The notes under the pieces were generated by a model that saw nothing but the letters and a program-made list of their open reading frames with translations, had not been told where the DNA came from and made no database searches. Made by a program: the position numbers and the translations under genes. Of a stretch of 64,000 bases of DNA, positions 25,282 through 36,939 are shown in pieces; within the stretch, counting starts at the first letter, position 1, and each line of letters opens with the position of its first letter. Location: NCBI GenBank assembly GCA_002946415.1, contig NJPS01000061.1, forward strand, positions 310,001 to 374,000. The letters are read 5' to 3'. This DNA is from Rutstroemia sp. NJR-2017a BVV2 (Eukaryota > Ascomycota > Leotiomycetes > Helotiales > Rutstroemiaceae).

Positions 25282-26690
25282 CGTTGTAGGTAGTATGTAC
25301 TCTGTGTGTTGGTGTGTGGAATAAACTCGAGCCCTGTTAGGCAACAGCACCAGCTACAATCGTTACAAGTATGTGCAATAATTGTAGCCCCCCAGCGTTG
25401 GACAAGCCTGTTCTAAATCGTTGCGACGCACGATCGAGTGAGATTGTTGTTCTCTGTCCTCTCGTATTTTGATAGCCCGTGATGGGGGACACTTGGCGTG
25501 TTATGTGGAGATGGCCGATTTTTATGTACGAAGTAGCCAGCCAGGGGGAACTTTTTTAAATTTCGGTCTGGATTTCGATGGTAAAGGTCACTCTAATGTA
25601 CGCTTTGCAGTAGGAATATAATAGAGGTGAATAAGCGCGGTACTCTCTCAACATCTCTGAAAAGTGCTTGGGACGAGAAGAAGAAGGAAAATTGGTTGCG
25701 GATGGGATGAGAGTTGAATTGTGGAAGTGATGGGAAATTTGTTCTTGGCTCCGTTTCCCTCTATGAGATTGGGGAGTTTGGAAATTGGCTACTGCAACTA
25801 GATAGAAATCTAGAAAAGGTCGGCGGTATAACCTTACAGCAGCAGACTTCCTCACTAAAAAGGGCTTGAACTTGAGGGAAAATGAGTTCCGGTAATCAAA
25901 CTTCGACCCCTGCGAAACGGATGGAATTGATAAAGAAGGAAGAAGATGCTAAAATTTGAAATTTGTGCAGCTCTTCCCCCTATTTGGGGAGATATCTACG
26001 TACAAAGGCGGCTGTGAGTGACCACGAAGTTCCCATTGTCGCTCCCATGGCGGTTGATGATGGCGGTTGATGGCAGATGGACGAGAGCATCGTGGTATCA
26101 AAGGATCTGGTCTGGCTCCGTTCCAAGCGCGGATGTTCTAGAAGTTCTTTGCCCATCCCAGTTCCCTTCTTCGTTCGCTCATTTAACCTCAAAGTCTCAT
26201 CTCATCCATCACTCCGTCCCGCCCACTGCCTTAACCCTGAGACGAGTGGATTCTTAACAGAGCTCTAACTTCTAACATTTAACCTTAGTTGCACTGTACC
26301 CAGTCCAGTGTTGTCCCACCATCAACTTCACCAAAAGAGTGGGGGTTACAGTAAGCAGCAGAGGACGAACGCGCATGCCGCGAAACTCATCGATCGTTCA
26401 ATCGGTTGTCCTACAAGTCTTCATGATGTAACCGTCGAGCTTCGAGCTCCAAACTTCAACGTCATGCTATGGAAACTGAAGGAGTTTTCCTCCGCACACT
26501 GCGTCAGTAGGTCTTTTGATATATAATCAATCCTATGATTAAATCACCATAAGTATAAGTATTTTCTATTTCATATCATATTTTTTGATTTTCACTGTAT
26601 CAATTGCATTTGCACGCTGAAGTCGGCGCAAATTTCCATATACCTTTCCACTGTTCATATCCCCAATCCAGCTAACTACCCCTCCTCAAC
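25282..26690. promoter_or_regulatory. Divergent promoter region between mannosyltransferase and MPI genes
   Basis: 1.4-kb spacer with no supported gene. The MPI side is AT-rich at about 26520-26600. It probably holds both promoters; no specific binding site can be named. Confidence 0.4.
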
Positions 26691-28051
26691 ATGTCTGCGG
26701 AACAGATTATTCAGTTGCGATGCGACTGCAACCAATACCCATGGGGTAGACAAGGAAAAGAGTCTCTAGCAGCAAAGTATGCTGCTTCGGCGCCAGGTGG
26801 TGACTTCAAGCTCGATGAGAGCAAACCATATGCAGAGATGTGGATGGTGAGTCAAAACCATGCTCCCATAGCACAAGATCCAAACCAGTAGCTAACAATT
26901 GGCAATTAGGGAACCTATCCCACTCTCCCATCTAAGATTCTGAAGACTGGCGAAGACCTACAACAGCACCTGAACGCCAACAAGGAGAAGCTGATCGGAA
27001 AGCCAATCTTGGACAAGTTTGGTGCAGACCTCCCATATCTACCAAAGGTATTATTGCTTGCCCCTCACCCCTCGTTTTCCACATGAAGCGCATATACTAA
27101 TCTCCAATTTCCTAGATCCTCTCAATCTCCAAAGCCCTCCCCCTCCAACTCCACCCAAACAAAGACATCGCCGCGAAACTACACAAGCAAGACCCCGAAA
27201 AATACGGTGACTCCAACCACAAACCCGAGATCTCCGTCGCCCTCGGCAAATTCGAAACCTTCGTCGGATTCCTCCCCCTTGAACAGATCAAGACCCTCTT
27301 CACCAAAATCCCCATCCTCCAAAAGAAGTTCCTCTCCTCCTCCTCCTCCGAATTCACCAACGAAACTCTCCGCTCCATCGTACACAAAATGCTCTCCCTC
27401 CCCGACGACGAAATCGTCGAGATCTACAGCACGCTCAAAGACACCCCCGCATCCGACTTCGGCCCGCAATCCTACGTCCCCGAACTGCTCCCCCGTCTGG
27501 CCTCCCAATACGACAAATCCGACCCCGGCAACCTCGTCGCGCTGCTCACCATGAACTTCCTCGTCCTAGACAAAGGCGACGCAATCTACATCCCCGCCGA
27601 CGGCATCCACGCCTATCTCTCCGGCGACATCGTCGAGTGCATGGCGCGCTCCGACAACGTCCTCAACACCGGCTTCTGCCCGCGCGCGGACCGCGACTCC
27701 GTCGATGTATTCACCGAAGCTCTGACCTTCTCTCCCATGGGCAAGGACGAGTGTCTATTAAAACCGCAACCATCCGATAAATCCAAGGAAGGTAACACGA
27801 AAGTGCTAGCGCCGCCGATGAGCGAGTTCAACATGTTGATTACGGAGCTGGGTGCGGGGGGCGAGGAGAAGATCAAGGCGATTGAGGGGCCGAGTATTAT
27901 GGTTGTGACGGCTGGGGGTGGGACGTTGATTGGTGCGGACCAGAAAGTCGAGCTTAAGGAGGGGTATGTGTTTTTCGTGGGGTGTGGAACCGAGATGCAT
28001 TTGAAGGCTGAGGAGAACTTGGAGGTGCATGTTGCGTATTGTGAGGCTTAG
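26691..28051 (+). CDS. Mannose-6-phosphate isomerase (type I)
   Basis: Zinc enzyme that interconverts fructose-6-phosphate and mannose-6-phosphate in the cytosol, the entry point to GDP-mannose for glycosylation and cell wall synthesis (PMI40/manA family). Exons 26691-26846, 26910-27047 and 27116-28051 give 410 codons including the stop (409 aa, yeast 429). Intron 1 has a GCTAAC branch site. The N-terminus has NQYPWGRQG and PYAEMWMGTYPT. Zinc ligands by family alignment: Gln109 and His111 (LPLQLHPNKD), Glu136 (HKPEISVAL) and His263 (IPADGIHAYLSGD). The substrate-binding stretch ECMARSDNVLNTG follows. From about 27.1 to 27.7 kb, exon 3 is strongly biased to C in third codon positions, as in highly expressed fungal genes. 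Confidence 0.96.
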
Positions 28052-28951
28052 TTGGGGATATTGTGTATACGAGGGATGTATGAATATGTTATGTCTGTTA
28101 CGAGAATAATGTCACTGTTATTTATTTGTAAAATCAACTTTCTTACCCTATCCGCAGTTCGATTTCAGCAGTCTCAGTTTGTGGTTTGTGTATCGATCAA
28201 TACTGTTCAGCTGTCACAATTCAAATTTCTTGTGTCACCACAGTGAACAACTAGTTAGGAAATACACAAATGATCAGAGTCAGTCAAACGAGCGATTGTG
28301 TTGAGAATATCATTAAGGTTAATGTACGAATTCGTAGCTGGTTGGCTGACATCAAGGTCCAAGTACTCTTATCACATCACATCACCATGATCCGGCTCTT
28401 AACCCCTTCTCCAACCTCCATACACTTACTCAAACAACACCCATACACCCCCTATCCACCTATCCACCCATCCATCAACCCCTCAAAACCAAACCACCCA
28501 AAAAGAAAAATGTATCAAACCCCATCCCTCTCCCATCCCTCTACAAAAGCACACCGACGTCCCTAAAGACGCTAGGCTAGAGGAACCGGGCAGAACACAT
28601 GACAAAACCAAACCGTTGCGCGAAGCAAGTAATTAAGTTTTTGCATGATTCGAAAGAGGGATAAACAAGGCTGACTGAACTCGCGGCCACCGGTATAGCG
28701 AGCTCCGAACAAGACGTTTGGAGCTCTGGGCTCCAGCGAGTGGTGGATCTGCGCACGAAGACTAATCGACACGATACTGAGAAGGATCTCGTGGCAACTT
28801 AAGAATGTGCGGGTAGGTGGGGTTGGGTTGGGGAAGGGTGTGGGGAGAAGTGGTGGTGGTGGTGTTGATAATGGCCTCACGTTGCAGTGGGTAAGGAATG
28901 AGAAGGCACGGGTTGTGTCGCTGGAGAGTAATATTTGCTTAGACAGAGCCA
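28052..28951. other. Intergenic region (MPI 3' side and RING-CH 3' side)
   Basis: 900 bp between convergent genes. A C-rich run of CCATCCACCTATCCACC type lies around 28430-28500. No gene seen. Confidence 0.5.
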
Positions 28952-30072
28952 CTACTGGTTTTTTCTTGTCTCTGGATCAACAGGCGCTGTGCCCGCTTCT
29001 TCGGAGTGTGTTTCTGCAGCTGGCTGCTCTGGCTGCTCTGGCTGATCTTGATTTTCTTGTCCTTCTTCTTCTTCTTCATCGTCCTCATCATCATCATCGC
29101 CTTGATATTCAACAATGGTGTCACCCGCGCGCTCAAGCACAGCTCTACTCCACTGCCGAGTCCACTTCCACACAGTCTATTGAGCTATTAGCATTTGACC
29201 AAGTGCGAAGAATCCTGATAGAGTTGAGAAAGAATATAACCTACAACTAGGAAAGTCAGCACGCCAATGATGACGAGAGTCCAGCTGATATTCTCAAGAC
29301 GGCCTCGGCCTGTTCCAGCTCGAGCTCCTCCTCCAAAGACTCCTGTGGCCCGGATATTCCACCATTGCCAAGGCGACATGACAAAGAAAACTTTCACAAA
29401 ACCAAGCATACCCAAGGATGCCAAACCTTTCAACAGATGCTCAGTCCAAGTATCTGGCTCATCATCCACGAAATGCAGTGCTGGACCCCCGCGCCCGAAA
29501 GAAGGAAAAGAGGTAATCGTTTCGACCGGATCCAGATACATATTGATAATGGGGTCGGCAACATATCCGAGAAGGAAAATTGTCACAAGCAATGCAGACA
29601 CAGTCAAACAAATCTGTGTAAAGGTGCTAGTAATCCAGCGGCGCCAGGTCATTCTCTGCAACCGGTATTGAGCCCTGCAGGTCGGACACTCCCAGAAATT
29701 GCGTCTGAGACCATATGGATCGGCATATCGCCAAGCTTGTAAACACCCTTCATGCACGTATTTCTGAGTTCCCTTGCACTTACACGGCCGGATCAGACGG
29801 CCTAGATCATCGTCTTCGGACTTGTATTCTACTCTTGGTGTGGGGTTTAGCATGGATGCTAGTCCTTCGCTCGGAGTCTCGAAGACAGGAAGAACGGTCT
29901 CGAGACAGATGCGGCATGTTCGAGGAGGGTAGTGTTTGCGCCTTTTGGGTTCGGGCTCTGGGGCTGGAGCTGGCTCGGGCTCATCGTGTGCGGAAAATGA
30001 GCTATGCTGATTTTCGTGCGGAATTGGCGACTCGGGGATATTCCACGACCAAGTGGGAGCTTGGGCTGCCAT
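28952..30072 (-). CDS. RING-CH (MARCH-type) membrane E3 ubiquitin ligase candidate
   Basis: Exons on the minus strand 30072-29245 and 29176-28952 give 351 codons including the stop (350 aa); the 68-bp intron has a GCTAAT branch site. The start is MAAQAPTWSWN; an open frame extends upstream, but its residues are not domain-like. The RING-CH signature is complete, in C4HC3 order: Cys53, Cys56, Cys97, Cys99, His107, Cys110, Cys129 and Cys132 (CRICLE, CKCKGTQKYVHEGC, WECPTC), with an unusually long 40-residue first loop. A membrane segment at about 152-173 (FTQICLTVSALLVTIFLLGY), a second near GLASLGMLGFVKVFFV and a third near ISWTLVIIGVLTFLV follow. The tail is highly acidic (DDDDEDDEEEEE) then Gln/Pro/Glu-rich. 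A role in membrane protein degradation is expected; the target is unknown. Confidence 0.88.
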
Positions 30073-30597
30073 TTTGAAGGGTGGTATAAAAGTAGAAATG
30101 AATGAACTCGCTGTTGTGTAACAGCTACTCCGAAACTTAGGAGCTCCAAAGTTTGATGTATAAGCTGCTGCTGACTCAGAAGTAAAGAAAGGTAATATTA
30201 AAAGCACTTTACTGTAAGGGTCAGCGACAAGAGAATTAGTCAAGATCAATCATAAGAGAACTTCAGTAAAGAAGTATAAATCATAATATGTAGCGACATT
30301 GACAATAATGAAATGTGGCTTGATGAGGTCTTTCTGTAAGAAATTGCTGGTGCATTCGATTGAAAATCAAAAAAATCCTTAGAGGAGTTGTTGCCTCGCG
30401 TATTGAGCTCCCATATTCAGGCATCAACTTTCCGTCGTCGTGGTCCAAGAGCTGCCTGTAGCTCTCTGAACTCCAACGAGATCAAACACAGCTTGATTCT
30501 TCCACTTCTCACCCACCTTGAGATATCCCGTCAATCTTTTCCACGAACACAGGCTTTGGGCGTTTGGAAAACAAGATATTCGAAGTAAACAAAAACA
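30073..30597. promoter_or_regulatory. Divergent promoter region of RING-CH and proteasome alpha-2 genes
   Basis: 525-bp spacer between divergent starts of two genes linked to the ubiquitin-proteasome system. No proteasome-associated control element (GGTGGCAAA) was found by eye. Confidence 0.35.
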
Positions 30598-31725
30598 ATG
30601 GCGGATAGATACTCTTTCTCGTTGACAACCTTCTCCCCAAGGTAGGTTTACCCCAGTTTCTACAGTCCTGCACATCTTCATATGGTAGGACGAGTTATTC
30701 ATGGCATTTTACTAATAGTTTCGCAGTGGGAAATTGGTCCAAATAGGTTTGTACTATCAAATCAAGGCTCGATTCAAAACGCGCCGAGCTTGTTCTCCAT
30801 ATTCAATGTCTATCATCAGATCCATATGCTGACTTAGTCGCGGATAGAATATGCCCTCAATGCTGTGAACCAAGGTGTTACTGCGTTAGGAATCAAAGGT
30901 ACATCACCAGACTCTGACTGCCGGAAGCAAATACTAAATCCCATCAGCTACCAATGGCATTGTCCTCGCCACGGAAAAGAAGTCCTCATCACCACTTATC
31001 GACCCTCCCTCGCTTTCAAAAGTCAGCCTCATCACCCCCAACATCGGCATGGTCTACTCAGGAATGGGGCCCGATTACCGAGTACTTGTAGACAAGGCCC
31101 GCAAAGTCTCGCACACCGGCTACAAGCGCATCTACAACGAATATCCCCCCACCAGAATATTAGTACAAGACGTAGCGCGCGTAATGCAAGAAGCTACGCA
31201 ATCTGGAGGTGTAAGACCTTATGGTGTTAGTCTATTGATTGCGGGATGGGACGAGGGTATCGAACCGGAATCAGAGCAAGGTACTACTGGTGCGGAGATC
31301 CATCCGGATGAGAAGAAGCCGACAGGAAAGACTGGAGGTATCTTGAAGGGCGGACCGATGTTGTACCAGGTCGACCCAAGTGGTAGTTATTTCCCGTGGA
31401 AGGCTACGGCTATTGGAAAGAGTGCTACGAGCGCGAAGACCTTTTTGGAGAAGAGATATACCGAAGGATTGGAGTTGGAAGATGCTGTGCACATTGCTCT
31501 GTTGACGCTGAAGGAAACGATCGAAGGAGAGATGAACGGCGACACAGTAGAAATCGGTAAGCTAAGCAGCATCCTTAAATATGACCTAGCACTAACAGAA
31601 CTCTAGGTATCATAGGGCCACCAGCCGACCATCTTCTGGGCATCGAGGGTGTTGAAGGAGCGCAAGGTCCACGTTTCAGAAAATTGAGCCCTCAAGAGAT
31701 TGAGGACTACCTTACGAATCTATGA
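30598..31725 (+). CDS. PRE8: 20S proteasome subunit alpha 2
   Basis: Non-catalytic alpha-ring subunit of the 20S proteasome, in nucleus and cytoplasm. Exons: 30598-30641, 30727-30746, 30848-30898, 30948-31556 and 31607-31725, 281 codons including the stop (280 aa, yeast 250). The second exon is only 20 nt. The N-terminus is canonical: [20 protein letters not shown], then [19 protein letters not shown]. Further motifs are [34 protein letters not shown] and [15 protein letters not shown]. The extra length comes mostly from an insertion of about 30 residues ([20 protein letters not shown] and on) after AGWDEGI; I recall similar inserts in filamentous fungi, but this was not checked. Confidence 0.96.
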
Positions 31726-31875
31726 GCTGCTTTTCTTTCTTCTGCGAAGACGAGCCATGAATATCAACGTAGTCCAACTCATGATGTATTATAGAATAGC
31801 ATAAGATGGCAAAATGAGAATCTAAGATACCAAACAGCAGCGCTTTTATCTTCGTCCTTTGACACTAGCTATCTA

Positions 31876-33616
31876 TCATACATCCTCCACTAAAACAAAC
31901 GAACATTTATACCCCGCCCCAACCCCCACACATCTCTTCCCACATTCCCCCTCCTTCCTAAACCCCACATCCAAAGCCCTCCACTCCTCGTATCTCCCCC
32001 TCTCATCCCGCAACCCCAATTGTCCATTCCCTCCCTCCCCAATCCCATACACCATCCCATCCGTCGTCAGCACCAAAACATGGTTCTCTCCTATCGCCAC
32101 ATCCGCCACATCCTTCCCCTCGATATCGATCGGTACCGGCGCGAAGGGGTTCTCTTCGTCGGGGTCGATGTATGATGGTGAAGAAGGATTGAGCTCGGGG
32201 ATGAAGGGATGCGGGTTACTGCCCCAGATATAGAGGTCGCGGGTGCTGGTTAGGAGGCCGGTTAGCGGGCCGTTGGAGGAGAGTTTGACGATCTGGGTTT
32301 CGGGGAGCGAGGACGCCGGAATGGGGGAGGGGGTGCTGGAGGGGGAGGATGGAGTGCTGGGACGGCCGAGACGCGAGGGGAAGCGTGCGTCGCCCCAGGT
32401 GAGGAGTTGGTTGCTGGAGGTGAGGGCGGTGAATGTGGTGTGGTTGGATACGAGGGATGTTGCGTTGGGGATGTGGTGGGTGAGTTCGGGGGAGTTGGAG
32501 AGGTAGGCGGGGAGGGAGGGGTATTGGATTAGTTGGTGGGAGGTGAAGGCTAGGGGTTGTGAGCTTTTGAGTAGAAGCTGGAACAGGTAGGTAGTGCTGC
32601 TTACCGACGATTTTGTCGTTTCCTGCAGAGGTGATGTTGTTATGGGGTTCTGGGCAAGGGAGGTATTGATCAGAAAAATGTGGTCTCAAAAAGATAGTGA
32701 AGTCAAGAGCTTCGAAGCAATTGAGAAGGTCGAGGCAAGGGCATAGTCAAATACTGGGATATTGCTAAAATGGAAGAACATAGATACCTGGTATTCCGCC
32801 GTTTTTGTTGATGCTCTCGAGACGGGCTTTGAGGAAAGCATCGGGAAAACCAGCGATTTTTACTTGCTCGGGAGAATCAGATGCTCCATCAGATATGCCC
32901 ACTGAGTTGTGAAGGAATTGTCAGTCTGGTTGTTTTTTCTCTGGCTTTGATGGAGATTCATAAATTCCAAGGCCTCGTCTACTGTTTTAAATCCCAACAG
33001 AGCATCGTTGCGCCAACTTGGATAAGATTAAAAATGTACAGAGAAATACTAGCGGAGAGTACGGTCATCGACGACTTCGTGTATTGGTACTTGCCCGACT
33101 GCAAAGCTGGGACGGAAATGTCTCTGGGCGGTTCAGAAGCTGAAAACTTCCTAGGTTGCGGGTGCCTCTTGTTAAGTTGAGGCTAGGACACCCTAACTGT
33201 TGTTCAAGGTACAAATTAAAGACAGCACTGGCTATTCAATATTGTACATGATGTATGCAGGTCAAACATGGAAATATTGTCCCCATGAGGAGAAACGTAA
33301 CCATTTGCGGACCATTTGCGGACCATTTGCCATTTGCTTCTGCCTGATGGCGTTCCTCCTAGTAGGATTCAGATGTGGGCTTTTCCCCGTAATCTACGAA
33401 CCAAAATATTACAAGCCAAGGAAAAAGGAGCACGAACATACCCAAACAAGCCGAAAATGAAGTTTCAACAATTCTTATGGAACCTCTTGCCGATAACACC
33501 CGCGTGAAGGTGGTAATATCTTCAGGTTCATCGTCGTCCGCTCTGGAAGCACTTTCCGTGAACTGCAGTTGGTTCCAGGCGTTGAAACCGCATGCCCATA
33601 ATTCCATGCCCATCAT
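31876..33616 (-). CDS. RCC1-repeat (beta-propeller) protein; middle exons unresolved
   Basis: Seven-bladed-propeller type protein with RCC1 repeats, function unknown; the fungal relatives I know are often called alpha-tubulin suppressor-like. Firm exons on the minus strand: 33616-33442 (MELWACGFNAWNQLQF, first repeat), 32901-32788, 32649-32605 (NNITSAGNDKIV) and 32549-31876. The last exon contains NQLLTWGDARFPSRLGRP, DLYIWGSNPHPF, ADVAIGENHVLVLTTDGM, VYGIGEGGNGQLGL and a terminal CSFVLVEDV. Splicing 33442 directly to 32901 keeps the frame (336 codons) but needs a 540-bp intron, long for this genome, so one or two exons may lie in 32905-33440. A candidate there is the open stretch reading GQVPIHEVVDDRTLR. 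Several ATGs cluster at 33605-33616. Confidence 0.75.
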
Positions 33617-34459
33617 TCGAGGGGCTTCGGCTGGGCTGGTGGGAGATAAATGCAGCCTTAAGCACGCTCAGCCCTATAAGACTATAAGGGAGATCTCACA
33701 ATGTACGCAGCAGGACAGTTCCAATGAGGACGAGCCTTGGGCTAAGGGTAACTGCTGTAACGTGGTGTGCATTTCTGTGTCAGCAAGTCGCCGAACGTGG
33801 AACCCTGTGTCGTAACCTTCCTGAGCTTAAAATAACACACAAGAAAATCGGGACATTTCTCACGATCTTTTGGACAAATAAGCGTCGTCTTCCCGTTCCA
33901 TTAACAACAGTTGTATCCTTCGTAACGGATCTGCATTCTGCATTGTATCGGATTCCATTCATTTGTCCATTTGGCCTATGTGACCGTCAGGCTTCCGAAT
34001 TCTTTTTCCTGTTGCCTATGGCGGAGTCGTAATCTCTTTCTCCTGGCTAGAGTGTCCACAGAGTCCAGACTCGATAAGTTCTCGTTCGGCCAGCTTTTGT
34101 GGCTCATCGTCCCGAGGCATCTTTTCCAACCTTCCAACTAATCGGGCATCCATCCTCTATCTTTCTTCATTTATTATTATTATTTTGAGCAACGAGCAAC
34201 GAGCAACTAGATTATTCAATTTGTGGTGTATCGTGCTACCAAGTATCCCCCCGCCTTGAGGAGACGGAGCCGGGCGGAACCTTCGAAGCGCCAATAAGTA
34301 GGAATTTCCGGCAACACGATCATGTTTCCTTGAGCCGTTGTACACTCCTGGAGACATCAAACAGCAATTCCATCATCCATCTTTTGTGCCAAACACTCTT
34401 CGGAAGGGATCAAGCGAGCCTTCCTTCCTCAAAGATCTTACCCGGTGTGAAGCGGCGGG
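33617..34459. other. Intergenic region, no gene seen
   Basis: About 840 bp between divergent genes. Contains the short repeat CAACGAGCAACGAGCAACTA near 34190 and TTATTATTATTATT just before it. No supported gene. Confidence 0.45.
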
Positions 34460-36939
34460 GTGGTGAAGAACAAGTCAATACGTTTATGTCAGCAATCGCT
34501 CAAAACCGGGAAACCATATCTATCATTAATGGTCACCATGAATCTCAATCTTCCTATACGGACAGTTAGTCGGAGAAACGATGAGAGTCGCAACAACTAT
34601 GCCGGAGGGTATACCCCCACTTCTTCAACCGAAGCCATCGCTGGGCCCATACGAGAACCTGCCCCTTTGAATGATCGCTTGATTGTGGGCTTGGATTTTG
34701 GAACAACTTACTCTGGGTATGTCTATTTCATGATTGATGCTGCGGAGACAGCGGTGATGTGTTTGAGACGAAATCCATGTTGTCCGCCATCCAACGATGA
34801 GACTCCGCCCACTCTTGGGTGAAAGGGTCGACATCGAGCAAAGGCATAGCTACGAGTATGAAGAAATCTACCCCATTCTAGAACTATTGTACAGTACTGG
34901 CGCATTCAGCCCCTTCTCTAAATTTCACTCATTGACTAGACTTCATGTCATATTGTCGAATTCAAACTCTAACATAAACACAGTGTTGCCGCCGTTTACA
35001 CCTCGACGCCCGATGATGTAGAAATCATCAAGACGTGGCCTGGGGGCAATGGAATCACATCAGACAAAGTTCCTACGGAGATAGCATACAGCTATCCACC
35101 CAACGCACCACCTGGAACTGAACCTACAATCAAATGGGGATTTCAGTTCCGACCTGAGGAATCTCGTCTACGGTGCATCAAGCTCTTCCTCGACCGGTCG
35201 CAGAAGTTACCATTCTACGTCAGTCCATTAGAAACCGCCGCTCAGCTTAAGAAGTACAACAAAAATGTCGTTGATGCGGTAAGTGACTACCTGACCCAAG
35301 TCTACAAGCATACTATGGAGACTTTGACCCGTCGCTATGGAGAATCATTCATGTCATCTACGAAAGTGGAATTCGTTCTCACCTGTCCAGCTGTCTGGTC
35401 TGATGCCGCAAAAAATACCACACTTCAGGCAGCAGAAAGGGCGGGAATGGGTAGCAAAGCTGATATCCAGATGATCAGCGAACCCGAAGCAGCCGCGGTT
35501 TACACACTCAAAGCGATCCAACCAAATCATTTAAGTGCCGGCGATAACTTTATCGTGTGCGACGCTGGAGGCGGAACCGTGGATCTGATCGCCTATAAAA
35601 TCATCTCCTTAAAACCGTTACGGGTAGAGGAATCCGCAGTAGGAACAGGCGGACTATGCGGAAGTGCTTTTCTCAATTATCGTTTCGAAGAACACGTCAA
35701 AGGCCGAATAGGCGTCCAACGTTTCGAGGAAATGAAACTCAAAAAAGGAAAATGCTGGCAGATGGGACTACGGTACTGGGAAGAATTTGTCAAGCGAAAT
35801 TTCAACGAGGAAGAACACGCTGAAGTTAATGTCCCATTCCCCGGGTTACCAGATGATCTTGACGCTGGATTGGACTGCGGATTCCTTGTTATGACTGCGG
35901 AGCAAATAAAGGAGATCTTCGAACCAGTCGTTAAGGAGGTATGTGATTTGGTGCAGGGCCAAGTCGATGGGATTAGAAGTAAAGGGGGGGTTGTGTCAGG
36001 AATTGTATTGGTAGGAGGATTCGGACAGAGTAATTACCTGTACACACGCCTAAAAGCGTACTTCAACGCCGCCGCACCACCACCACCATATACCAAGCGA
36101 CCGACTCACATCCAAGCAGTCGCCATGGAAGAAGCGGTCGCAGTCGAGGTCATGCAACCAGTAAATGCATGGACAGCCGTGGTACGTGGTGCTGTGCTCA
36201 AAGGTCTAGAGGGAAGTATGGTCGTGTCGCGAAAGGCACGCATGCATTATGGGACTTCGTATGCGACTGTGTATGATGAGGATAAGCATAATGTTAGCGA
36301 GCGGTACTGGAGTCCGCTCTGGGAGCGTTGGATGGTTAGTGACCGGATGCAATGGCATCTTATGAAGGTATGTTTTTTCTTCTCTTCTCTCACCTTTTAA
36401 TGTCTTTTCGCTGTTGGTTCCCTCTTCCTGCGCGTTGAATTCTGTGTTTTCTGATCTTCGGTTTCCTTCCTTCCCATTCATAAACTCACTACGTTTTTAT
36501 CCCATTCTCTTTCCATTCAATCCCCTTTCCATATTATCTCCCTGTCCCCCTTTATACCTCTCAATCCATTTTTTCCCCATCCCAAACCTAACCTCCATCC
36601 CAGGGCGAAACCCTCAACGCATCCACCCCCGTCTCCTTCCACTACACGCGCAACTTCCGCCCAGGGCAATCCCTCATCGTATCCGACGACCTGATCGCCT
36701 CCGACGCCGACGGCGAGCCTCCTTCCTCCTATACCCGCGATCTGGTGAACGTATGTACATTGACCACCGATCTGAGCGCTGTGCCGCGGAGCCTGTTTAC
36801 GCGGCTGACAACGACCCGCGGGGTGGAGTTTGATAATTTGGATTTTACGCTGGAGATGGTGGTTGAGAGCGCGGGGCTGGGCTTTGAGTTGAAGGTTGAT
36901 GGGGTGAGGTATGGGAGGGTGGAGGCGGAGTTTCATTGA
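34460..36939 (+). CDS. Non-canonical Hsp70-like ATPase
   Basis: Actin-fold ATPase of the Hsp70/HSPA12-like type common in filamentous fungi; cellular role unknown. Exons 34460-34716, 34984-36367 and 36604-36939 give 659 codons including the stop (658 aa); starting at the later ATG 34538 gives 632 aa. Phosphate-1 motif LIVGLDFGTTYSG sits at the end of exon 1, and the 267-bp intron follows at once. Phosphate-2 is FIVCDAGGGTVDL and the adenosine motif GIVLVGGFGQSNYL; the connecting region has SEPEAAAVYTL. The canonical Hsp70 substrate-binding domain is not recognisable; the C-terminus is a beta-rich part (TPVSFHYTRNF, LDFTLEMVVESAGLGFELKV). The N-terminal extension before LIVGLDFG is Ser/Thr/Asn-rich and the least certain part. 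Confidence 0.87.
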
